Positions 1 through 4,434 of a DNA stretch of 9,937 nucleotides are shown here, in pieces; position 1 is the first letter of the stretch, and each line of letters starts with the position of its first letter. The DNA comes from a candidate division Zixibacteria bacterium RBG_16_43_9 (GTDB taxonomy: Bacteria > Zixibacteria > MSB-5A5 > RBG-16-43-9), in the NCBI GenBank assembly GCA_001775355.1, contig MEWM01000149.1:31663-41599 (forward strand), read 5' to 3'. Made by a program: the position numbers and the translations under genes. Below the pieces are notes generated by a model that was not told the DNA's origin, did not search any database, and saw nothing but the letters and a program-made list of their open reading frames with translations.

Positions 1-5
1 TCCAT
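1..5 (-). CDS. Start of the next gene of the 2-oxoacid oxidoreductase operon (partial, start codon only)
   Basis: On the minus strand an ATG occupies positions 5-3, and the gene runs out of the window after two more bases. A strong Shine-Dalgarno sequence, GGAGG, lies at 14-10, four bases upstream of the ATG, which is why I call a gene start here. The same frame is open upstream to about position 92, but no other start has such a ribosome binding site. The preceding gene is the alpha subunit of a 2-oxoacid:ferredoxin oxidoreductase. Delta-alpha-beta-gamma is a common order in this family, so the TPP-binding beta subunit is the natural expectation. That identity is inference from context only. 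Confidence 0.45.
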
Positions 6-74
6 TGTTCCTCCAGACTCAAAGAGCTTATAGCAAGTAACAATTTCGCAAAGGGTCTCTGTAATATTTGTTTG

Positions 75-144
75 CGGGACTGGGAGTCCCACCTACGGAT
101 TCATTAGATGTCAATTCCCCGTAGGACGGGCACCCTTGCCCGTC
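75..144. repeat. Two small palindromes between vorB and the next gene
   Basis: The first hairpin is GGGACT-GGG-AGTCCC at 76-90. The second is GACGGGC-ACCCTT-GCCCGTC at 125-144, a perfect 7-bp stem with a 6-base loop. Neither is followed by a T-run on the minus strand, so they do not look like ordinary terminators. They belong to the same style of short GC-rich palindromes seen in the other long spacers of the window. They sit inside what is probably one operon. Confidence 0.6.
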
Positions 145-166
145 AAGATGCCTTTTCAGCTTTGCA

Positions 167-1228
167 TCAGCTCTTCATAATTTTCTTGATTACTTCTAGG
201 ACCTCTTCTCCGGTCGGAATGCCGCCTGAGGGTCTGCCGTGCAGGTAAACTTTTGCTTTTCCTTCCACTGCCAATCTCACGTCTTCTACTAACTGGCCCA
301 GGCTCATCTCCACGGTTAATATCTTTTTTATCCTTTCGGATAAATCGCTTATTATTTTACTCGGAAAGGGCCATAAGGTGATGGGTCTTAAAAGCCCGAT
401 TTTTATCCCTTCTTTTCTACCTAACATCAGAGCCGATTTCGAAATGCGGGATGAGGTTCCGTAGGCGACTAATAGAATTTCCGCATCCTCCACCTGAACC
501 GCCTCGAATTTTACCTCTTTTTCCTCGATTTCCTTATACTTCTCCGCTAATTTCAAGGTCATTTTTTCTAAATATCCGGGTCTTAAATCATAAGACCTTA
601 TCACCCTTCTTTCCCTGCCTTCAGCATTTCCCAAAGCCCAGTCTTTTACAGGCAATTTGGCTGGGTCAACCGGCTCAAAATCGAACTCTATCGGCTCCAT
701 CATCTGGCCCAATAGACCATCTGTCAATACCATTGTGGCGATTCTGTATTTCTCAGCTAAATCATAACACCTTTTAGGAAAATTACCCATCTCAGAAACT
801 GAGTTAGGAGCATATACGATCACTCTATAATCCCCGTGACCTCCACCCCTGGTGGCTTGAAAATAATCGCCCTGAGAAGGTGCGATATTCCCCAATCCAG
901 GCCCTCCTCGCATCACATTAGCATAGAAAATCGGGAGGTTAGCACCTGAGATATAGGAGATTCCTTCCTGCTTAAGACTTATTCCCGGACCGGAGGAGGA
1001 GGTCATAACCCTGGCACCGCAGGCAGAGGCACCATAAAGCATGTTGATAGCCGCGACTTCGCTTTCTGCCTGTATAAATGTTCCTCCTACTTCAGGCAGT
1101 CTCCAGGAAAGGTATTCCGGAACCTCATTCTGCGGTGTAATCGGGTAACCGGAAAAAAATCTGCACCCGGCTCTTACTGCTCCTTCTGCCAGAGCCTCAT
1201 TCCCCTTCATTAATAATTTTTCACCCAT
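167..1228 (-). CDS. vorB: 2-oxoacid:ferredoxin oxidoreductase, alpha subunit (VorB/KorA type)
   Basis: This subunit belongs to a cytoplasmic, CoA-dependent enzyme that oxidatively decarboxylates 2-oxoacids to acyl-CoA and reduces ferredoxin. The family uses 2-oxoisovalerate, 2-oxoglutarate or related acids. The 353-residue length is normal for the separate alpha subunit. The N-terminal pyrimidine-binding domain shows YPITP at residues 28-32, an acidic QAESE stretch at 53-57 and a SSSGPG turn near 77-82. A glycine-rich RGGPGLG...SQGDYFQ...GGGHGDYR block spans about 107-135 and is typical of VorB/KorA. The C-terminal half carries the usual transketolase C-like domain (LLVAYGTSSR, LLRPITLWPFP). 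An AAGGAG ribosome site precedes the ATG. The ferredoxin-like subunit lies 32 bases upstream. Sequence alone does not separate branched-chain from 2-oxoglutarate specificity; VorB is the closest match from memory. Confidence 0.9.
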   Translation of the reverse strand: MGEKLLMKGNEALAEGAVRAGCRFFSGYPITPQNEVPEYLSWRLPEVGGTFIQAESEVAAINMLYGASACGARVMTSSSGPGISLKQEGISYISGANLPIFYANVMRGGPGLGNIAPSQGDYFQATRGGGHGDYRVIVYAPNSVSEMGNFPKRCYDLAEKYRIATMVLTDGLLGQMMEPIEFDFEPVDPAKLPVKDWALGNAEGRERRVIRSYDLRPGYLEKMTLKLAEKYKEIEEKEVKFEAVQVEDAEILLVAYGTSSRISKSALMLGRKEGIKIGLLRPITLWPFPSKIISDLSERIKKILTVEMSLGQLVEDVRLAVEGKAKVYLHGRPSGGIPTGEEVLEVIKKIMKS

Positions 1229-1260
1229 CTCTAAGCTCTCCTTATAGTCATCCAGATAGA

Positions 1261-1464
1261 TTACTTATAAACCTCTATAGCTACATCCGGGCAAACCAGA
1301 GCGCATAAGGTACAGCCGGTGCATTTCTCCGGCTTAACCATCACGGCAGGATAATAACCGGTTGAGGCGAATTTTTTTGACATCCCGATGACTTTGTAAG
1401 GGCAAGCCACCACGCAGAGCTCACACCCTTTGCATCTATTTATATCTACTTCGATTTTTGGCAT
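1261..1464 (-). CDS. vorD: 2x[4Fe-4S] ferredoxin-like delta subunit of 2-oxoacid oxidoreductase
   Basis: This is a 67-residue electron-transfer subunit. Two complete CxxCxxCxxxCP clusters are visible: C11, C14, C17, C21-P and C48, C51, C54, C58-P, each able to bind one [4Fe-4S] centre. Length and cysteine spacing fit the stand-alone delta subunit (VorD/KorD/PorD) that wires the TPP enzyme to soluble ferredoxin. It is the first gene of the operon, directly upstream of the alpha subunit. The start is supported by GAGGA four bases before the ATG. A plausible promoter lies about 30-60 bases upstream, and an intrinsic terminator separates it from the preceding genes. A free ferredoxin is possible, but the neighbouring alpha subunit makes that unlikely. 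Confidence 0.88.
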   Translation of the reverse strand: MPKIEVDINRCKGCELCVVACPYKVIGMSKKFASTGYYPAVMVKPEKCTGCTLCALVCPDVAIEVYK

Positions 1465-1496
1465 ATTGTCCTCTTTTTTTCCTAAAGAAACAAGAA

Positions 1497-1526
1497 ATTA
1501 AATGAATTTAAGAAAAAAACTTTCAA
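1497..1526 (-). promoter_or_regulatory. Candidate sigma-70 promoter of the vorDB operon
   Basis: Read on the minus strand, TTGAAA (positions 1526-1521) and TTTAAT (1502-1497) match the -35 and -10 boxes at five of six bases each, with an 18-base spacer. The predicted start is near 1490, leaving about 25 bases of leader that hold the GAGGA ribosome site. The promoter lies just after the terminator of the upstream unit. The region is very AT-rich, which raises the chance of a random match. Confidence 0.45.
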
Positions 1527-1558
1527 AAGCAAGCCTTTTTGTAACTTTTTTCACAAGC

Positions 1559-1590
1559 AAAAACCGCCATAAAAAGACCTGCTGGCGGTT
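1559..1590 (-). terminator. Intrinsic terminator after the small-protein pair
   Basis: On the minus strand the 8-bp stem AACCGCCA / TGGCGGTT (1590-1583 with 1569-1562) encloses a 13-base loop and runs into five T's, two of them within the stem. It begins 35 bases after the stop of the 63-residue gene. It should end that unit and insulate vorD. The loop is longer than usual. Confidence 0.7.
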
Positions 1591-1624
1591 GCTAACTACT
1601 TCAAATTCAACTGACTGCAAAAAA

Positions 1625-1816
1625 TTACTTATAAATTTCAGCCTGATTGCATTTGCACACGTTCACGTTTCTTTCTCTAAACTTCCAGGACCCGGTGTCG
1701 TTTCTGATTGATTCAACGTAAAGGATACTCTGTTTAGCCCCTTCGCACTTCGGACAATAGACCAGATGCTTATCTTTTTTGACCTTATCCGCAAAAGTCA
1801 TCTGCTTTTTAGGCAT
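1625..1816 (-). CDS. Small zinc-ribbon-like protein, unknown function
   Basis: I do not recognise this 63-residue protein. It has a basic N-terminus, a CPKC knuckle at C21-C24, a polar middle stretch and a second cysteine pair VCKC at C54-C56. Four cysteines in a C-x2-C...C-x-C pattern suggest one bound zinc, but the second pair has one residue between cysteines instead of two, so the fold is not certain. The reading frame is supported by a strong AAAGGAGG ribosome site that overlaps the stop codon of the upstream 67-residue gene; the gap is nine bases. The two genes are therefore almost certainly co-transcribed, ending at the terminator near 1562-1590. No membrane segment or signal peptide is visible, so it is probably cytoplasmic. 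Confidence 0.72.
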   Translation of the reverse strand: MPKKQMTFADKVKKDKHLVYCPKCEGAKQSILYVESIRNDTGSWKFRERNVNVCKCNQAEIYK

Positions 1817-1825
1817 ACTCCTCCT

Positions 1826-2029
1826 TTAAAATCTGGATTTTAACTCCTGCAATAACCTCTCGCATTCTTTTTTGATCAGCAGAGCCTGGTAAATCAATTC
1901 AGCTTTTTGTGATTTGGGACCCTTTCTGATCACGGCTTCTCGAGACTTCTGCTCTGCCGATTTGAAGTCTTTTGACTTCAAAGACCTTATCCCTTCCCGA
2001 AAAGCTCTTGTACCTTTTTCCTCTGCCAT
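1826..2029 (-). CDS. Small charged helical protein, unknown function
   Basis: I do not recognise this 67-residue protein. It is lysine- and glutamate-rich, has no cysteine, no signal peptide and no membrane segment, and looks fully alpha-helical. The pattern LKSKDFKSAEQKSREAV followed by a second amphipathic helix and a third, KKECERLLQELKSRF, resembles a single TPR-like helix pair, but one such unit is too little to assign the family. The upstream ribosome site is modest (TTAGGG just before the ATG). The gene precedes the zinc-ribbon-like gene by nine bases with an overlapping ribosome site, so the two probably form one unit. Upstream lies the palindrome-rich spacer, and I see no convincing promoter in it. 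Confidence 0.65.
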   Translation of the reverse strand: MAEEKGTRAFREGIRSLKSKDFKSAEQKSREAVIRKGPKSQKAELIYQALLIKKECERLLQELKSRF

Positions 2030-2075
2030 AGCCCTAAGTTAAAACGATTACAAACCGTTTCTTATTTGAGTAATC

Positions 2076-2100
2076 CTGGAGTGTAAACCTTCAGGTTTAC
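2076..2100. repeat. GTAAACCT hairpin, copy 1
   Basis: A 25-base unit, CTGGAGT followed by GTAAACCT-TC-AGGTTTAC (stem 2083-2090 with 2093-2100). A second copy lies exactly 180 bases on, at 2256-2280, differing by one base in the loop. Both copies are followed within a few bases by CATATTA, so the repeat includes flanking sequence and not just the stem. Confidence 0.8.
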
Positions 2101-2115
2101 CCGACCCATATTACG

Positions 2116-2149
2116 CGTAGCTCGGCGGAGGTTTAAAACCCCCGCTACG
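2116..2149. repeat. Bulged CGTAGC hairpin
   Basis: CGTAGC at 2116-2121 pairs with GCTACG at 2144-2149. Inside it GGAGGTT faces AACCCCC with one internal mismatch. The left arm carries a five-base bulge (TCGGC). There is no T-run on either side. Confidence 0.55.
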
Positions 2150-2163
2150 TCAGCTTTATTTTC

Positions 2164-2230
2164 TGTGCTTGCCAAGTCCCCCGACCTGGTTCGCCTCTGG
2201 CGAATCGGGTCAGGGGACCCGACAGGCACA
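2164..2230. repeat. Long compound hairpin of about 67 bases
   Basis: Nested pairings run inward: TGTGC/GCACA (2164-2168 with 2226-2230), GTCCCC/GGGGAC (2176-2181 with 2213-2218), GACC/GGTC (2183-2186 with 2208-2211) and TTCGCC/GGCGAA (2190-2195 with 2199-2204), with a three-base loop. Interruptions are short and mostly symmetrical internal loops. This is the longest single fold in the window. Confidence 0.7.
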
Positions 2231-2255
2231 AAGCTTTATATTCCAAGCTTTCTGA

Positions 2256-2280
2256 CTGGAGTGTAAACCTTTAGGTTTAC
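2256..2280. repeat. GTAAACCT hairpin, copy 2
   Basis: Second copy of the unit at 2076-2100, in the same orientation. The stem is 2263-2270 with 2273-2280 and the loop is TT instead of TC. Confidence 0.8.
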
Positions 2281-2291
2281 CATATTACCAG

Positions 2292-2309
2292 ATAAAGCTA
2301 ACGCTTTAT
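2292..2309. repeat. ATAAAGC hairpin
   Basis: A perfect 7-bp stem ATAAAGC / GCTTTAT around the loop TAAC. It lies 38 bases beyond the stop of the 240-residue gene, with no T-run after it on the minus strand. Confidence 0.5.
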
Positions 2310-2347
2310 TCACCAAGCGTCAGACCCTAAGATAATGTTTATTTTAG

Positions 2348-3070
2348 TTAATTCAAACTCTTTTTTTGGTTAAGAATCTTTCTGAATCTTTCCAAATAAG
2401 GCTCAACCTTATATCTGTTCTGTCTGAGGTAGTAGATAAGAGAGGCGGTGAAAAACTCATCCTCCTTGGTAGTTTTCATCTCTAAGGTTTTCAACTGATA
2501 GTCCAGTATGGTCAAAAGATGGTCCTTGGGTTTGTAGAAATAGTCCATCAGGTCAAGCTGGTAACTCAAGGTTTTCTGATACTTGTTTTTGAGGTCGGTA
2601 TCGTCCTGGTCCAAATTTCTTATCTCGTCTTTCAGGTTGAGCAATGACTCATCTAACTGCACGAAGTCAACCAGCCCTAAAGGGGTATATTCCCATCCTC
2701 TTCTTCTCAAGTTCTCCCGGATGAATAGATTCGCCCGCTTCAAGGTATTTTCCCCGTCTTGATAAAACCTTTCTCCTCTGATCATCTCCCCGTAGATTTT
2801 CATCCTCTCGATGCACTCTATGACTTTCTGGATCTGGTTTTTTTTGACTTTTCTGGAATTGATCTCCACCCCCTCGTTTTTGAGCCAGGTCTCCATCCCC
2901 TTGAACCTATCTTTTATCTGCCAGAAATCTTTGCTTTTCCCCAACACGATATTTTCCAGAAGACCGATCTTCTGATCAACCTCCGATTCTTCTTCTTCCT
3001 TCTTGACAGTCCTCTCCAGAAAGTCATCCATAGCTTTTTTAAGACTCAAAAGTGCCTCTTTTAATTCCAT
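2348..3070 (-). CDS. Charged, probably coiled-coil protein, unknown function
   Basis: I cannot assign this 240-residue protein to a family. It is rich in Lys, Glu and Leu, with probable helical or coiled-coil stretches at about 1-45 (ending in a KKEEEESE acidic cluster) and about 140-175 (DESLLNLKDEIRNL onward). It has no cysteine-rich motif beyond a single Cys, no signal peptide and no membrane span, so a soluble cytoplasmic protein is likely. The start is well supported: GAGGAA lies just upstream, inside the last codons of the preceding DUF4388 gene, and only four bases separate the two genes. Tight translational linkage suggests that the two proteins work together, perhaps as regulator and effector; that role is inference. 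It is followed by the palindrome-rich spacer. Confidence 0.8.
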   Translation of the reverse strand: MELKEALLSLKKAMDDFLERTVKKEEEESEVDQKIGLLENIVLGKSKDFWQIKDRFKGMETWLKNEGVEINSRKVKKNQIQKVIECIERMKIYGEMIRGERFYQDGENTLKRANLFIRENLRRRGWEYTPLGLVDFVQLDESLLNLKDEIRNLDQDDTDLKNKYQKTLSYQLDLMDYFYKPKDHLLTILDYQLKTLEMKTTKEDEFFTASLIYYLRQNRYKVEPYLERFRKILNQKKSLN

Positions 3071-3074
3071 CTGT

Positions 3075-3872
3075 TCATTCCTCAGTATATTTCTCCAGAC
3101 TGCGGTTGAACTGCTCTAAGAGCTTTTCCAGTCTATCGGTTTTAATCTCCAGCGTAGGTCTTTTCACCGGCTCAACTACTCCTGCTAAAAGAAGCCCGGC
3201 TAATTTTTTAAGAGTTTCGATCTTATCCCTTTTAGAATCTTCTAAGATTTTTCTGATATCCCGGTGACCATCCACCAGGGTAAGGACATTCCATTCATCA
3301 GCTTTCAGGTTAATATCTTTTTCCCGGTTATCTTCAGTCGGAGCTAAACCCATAACGGTATCAAAAGAAGGCAGTTTTTTCTTTAACCTTTCCAGTTCAT
3401 CGGACCTTCTCACGCTTTCCAGAATCAGATTTTCAGTGGAGATCTTAATGGTTATCTCTTCCTGAGTGGGAAACCTGTTCTCGTAGAATTTGAAATTCCC
3501 CTTCTCCCATTTGAGGAGGTCATAGATCACTTCTTCCACCTGCAGCTTTACCAGTTCCTCTAACTGCTTACGGGTGATGATGCCTTCTAAAATAAGCAGT
3601 TCACCAATCCTTTTTTTGTCCTTAAGCTCTTTTTGGGTTTGCATGATCTTCTGCAAACGGTTAGTACTTAAAATACCTTTTTTGACCAGCAGCTCTCCGA
3701 CTCGGAGACGGTTGTACGGGTTATGGGCAAAGATTATATTACCATCCTGGAAATAAACCATGATAACATCTTCACCTTTCTGCACACCTAGGGTCCCGCT
3801 TTTCCTGCAGGCGCTCAAGAGCTGAAAGATGTCCGAAAGCTGAAACTTTTCCACACTACCCTGAAGTTCCAT
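3075..3872 (-). CDS. DUF4388 (PATAN-type) protein with tandem MshEN-like motifs
   Basis: The N-terminus MELQGSVEKFQLSDIFQLLS, then KSGTLGV and a VYFQDGNIIFA strand pair (about 39-49), is typical of DUF4388/PATAN domains found in bacterial signalling and gliding-type regulators. Two 24-residue repeats follow, R57-V-G...G66...L73...Q80 and R88-I-G...G97...L104...Q111. They resemble the R-L-G...G...L...Q motifs of MshEN domains, which bind c-di-GMP in MshE. The segment DLLKWEKGNFKF closes this part. A C-terminal winged-helix-like segment (about 190-236, WNVLTLVDGHRDI...GLLLAGVVEP) completes 265 residues. I chose the ATG at 3872 over an in-frame TTG at 3887 because family members start MxLQG and an AAAGGA site precedes the ATG, though with short spacing. 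It is probably cytoplasmic and heads a two-gene unit. Specific function is unknown. Confidence 0.85.
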   Translation of the reverse strand: MELQGSVEKFQLSDIFQLLSACRKSGTLGVQKGEDVIMVYFQDGNIIFAHNPYNRLRVGELLVKKGILSTNRLQKIMQTQKELKDKKRIGELLILEGIITRKQLEELVKLQVEEVIYDLLKWEKGNFKFYENRFPTQEEITIKISTENLILESVRRSDELERLKKKLPSFDTVMGLAPTEDNREKDINLKADEWNVLTLVDGHRDIRKILEDSKRDKIETLKKLAGLLLAGVVEPVKRPTLEIKTDRLEKLLEQFNRSLEKYTEE

Positions 3873-3896
3873 ATGTCCTTTTTGCAAGTTGAGTGT

Positions 3897-3916
3897 AGTT
3901 GCCTAATTTATTAGGC
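3897..3916. repeat. AGTTGC-type hairpin, half copy
   Basis: AGTTGCCTAA-TTTA-TTAGGC, in which GCCTAA (3901-3906) pairs with TTAGGC (3911-3916). The same frame with different stem bases occurs at 4081-4099, which suggests a shared origin with compensatory change. It lies 25 bases upstream of the DUF4388 start codon. Confidence 0.6.
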
Positions 3917-3928
3917 ATCTCCACTGCT

Positions 3929-3954
3929 CTGCGTTGGTGTCCTCACCAACGCAG
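3929..3954. repeat. CTGCGTTGGTG hairpin, copy 1 (loop TCCT)
   Basis: A perfect 11-bp stem at 3929-3939 with 3944-3954 around the tetraloop TCCT, followed on the plus strand by A6. The second copy at 5459-5484 has the same flanks, one swapped base pair and the complementary-inverted loop AGGA. Confidence 0.85.
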
Positions 3955-4080
3955 AAAAAATCCCTAATCATGTAGCAGAGACTTCACGCCTCTACTCTCA
4001 GGATTGCAAAGCTTTCACCTATGCTTCCGCTATTCTCTTAATTCGGAATATTAGAGAAATCCTTAAGACCGTCTTTTGGT

Positions 4081-4128
4081 AGTTGCCCAATTTATTGGGT
4101 CCATTTGGACTCGATAAATCGAGCAACT
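4081..4128. repeat. Cloverleaf-like palindrome with AGTTGC/GCAACT closing stem
   Basis: AGTTGC (4081-4086) pairs with GCAACT (4123-4128). Between them are three hairpins: CCCAA-TTTA-TTGGG (4086-4099), GTCCA-TT-TGGAC (4099-4110) and CTCGA-TAAA-TCGAG (4110-4123). Junction bases are shared, so not every pair can form at once. The element is almost symmetrical: the loops TTTA and TAAA are reverse complements, while the four-base arms differ. It is too short and lacks the conserved positions for a tRNA. Confidence 0.7.
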
Positions 4129-4137
4129 GCAGAACCG

Positions 4138-4169
4138 GTAAACCCATGTTGCCCCCAACGTGGGTTTAC
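4138..4169. repeat. GTAAACCCA hairpin, copy A
   Basis: A 14-pair stem, 4138-4151 with 4156-4169, around loop CCCC, with a single T-G wobble. The diverged homologue lies at 4253-4284, and two base pairs differ by coordinated substitutions. Confidence 0.85.
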
Positions 4170-4204
4170 GTCATCTTCTAGTAATTAAGAGGAGAACATG
4201 ATTT

Positions 4205-4357
4205 GTAGGGGCGTAAGGCAATACGCCCCAGATTGTATTTCAGACGGTAGATGTAGACCCACATTGCCCTCAATATGGGTCTATACCCCACCTTGTGGGC
4301 AAGGTGGGATTACCGATGAAGACAGAAGGACGAGGAAACCTCGCGGCGGGCCCCTAC
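4205..4357. repeat. 153-base palindromic composite bounded by GTAGGGGC / GCCCCTAC
   Basis: The ends are an 8-base inverted repeat: GTAGGGGC at 4205-4212 and GCCCCTAC at 4350-4357. Inside are hairpins GGGGCGTA/TACGCCCC (4208-4229), the GTAGACCC hairpin (4253-4284), CCCACCTTG/CAAGGTGGG with loop TGGG (4287-4308) and CGAGG-AAA-CCTCG (4331-4343). It has no coding capacity that I believe. The terminal inverted repeat suggests a small mobile, MITE-like or REP-like unit, but no target-site duplication is obvious. Confidence 0.5.
4253..4284. repeat. GTAGACCCA hairpin, copy B
   Basis: The stem 4253-4266 with 4271-4284 surrounds loop CCCT. Compared with copy A at 4138-4169, pair 4 is G-C instead of A-T and pair 11 is A-T instead of G-C. 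Pair 10 is a C-A mismatch here and a T-G wobble in copy A. Confidence 0.85.
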
Positions 4358-4376
4358 CAGAAATTAAATTAAGACC

Positions 4377-4428
4377 GTAGGGGAGGGGCTTGTCCCCTCC
4401 CGCGGGCGACCACGAGGGTCGCCCCTAC
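4377..4428. repeat. Twin GC-rich hairpins just after the menA stop
   Basis: GGGAGGGG-CTTGT-CCCCTCCC (4381-4401) is followed by GGGCGACC-ACGAG-GGTCGCCC (4404-4424). The pair is bounded by GTAGGGG (4377-4383) and CCCCTAC (4422-4428), the same boundary sequence as the composite at 4205-4357. The unit ends six bases from the last base of the menA stop codon. It could protect the mRNA 3' end, but there is no U-tract for a standard terminator. Confidence 0.75.
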
Positions 4429-4434
4429 AAGAGA

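Larger units (their letters stand above)
2030..2347. other. 318-base non-coding spacer built from palindromes
   Basis: No gene is visible here on either strand. The spacer separates the 240-residue gene from the 67-residue gene and consists largely of inverted repeats, listed separately: a duplicated GTAAACCT hairpin, a bulged CGTAGC hairpin, a long compound hairpin and an ATAAAGC hairpin. None ends in a T-run on the minus strand. Confidence 0.7.
3873..4434. other. 562-base non-coding spacer, dense mosaic of palindromes
   Basis: No credible gene lies here; short plus-strand frames at 4198-4380 and 4390-4617 are made of hairpin arms. At least nine separate inverted repeats fill most of the stretch, and the main ones are listed individually. 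Additional weak palindromes occur at about 4032-4057 (TTCTCT...AGAGAA) and 4064-4074 (AAGA-CCG-TCTT). The GC-rich part (4205-4428) contrasts with the AT-rich neighbourhood. Confidence 0.75.

Noticed and set aside
451..777. Plus-strand frame of 108 codons
   Set aside because: It is entirely antisense to the well-supported vorB gene and has the composition of a shadow frame.
2076..2280. CRISPR array
   Set aside because: There are only two copies of the unit, 180 bases apart, with other palindromes between them. There is no regular repeat-spacer pattern and no cas gene.
3873..3887. Longer start (TTG at 3887) for the DUF4388 gene
   Set aside because: Family members begin at the M-x-L-Q-G stretch, which matches the ATG at 3872, and an AAAGGA site precedes that ATG.
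3929..3960. Intrinsic terminator from the 11-bp hairpin followed by A6
   Set aside because: On the plus strand the run is A and not T, and on the minus strand the sequence after the hairpin (AGAGCAGTGG) has no T-run.
4081..4128. tRNA gene from the cloverleaf fold
   Set aside because: The element is only 48 bases, with no T-loop GTTCRA sequence, no D-loop conserved bases and no plausible anticodon arm length.
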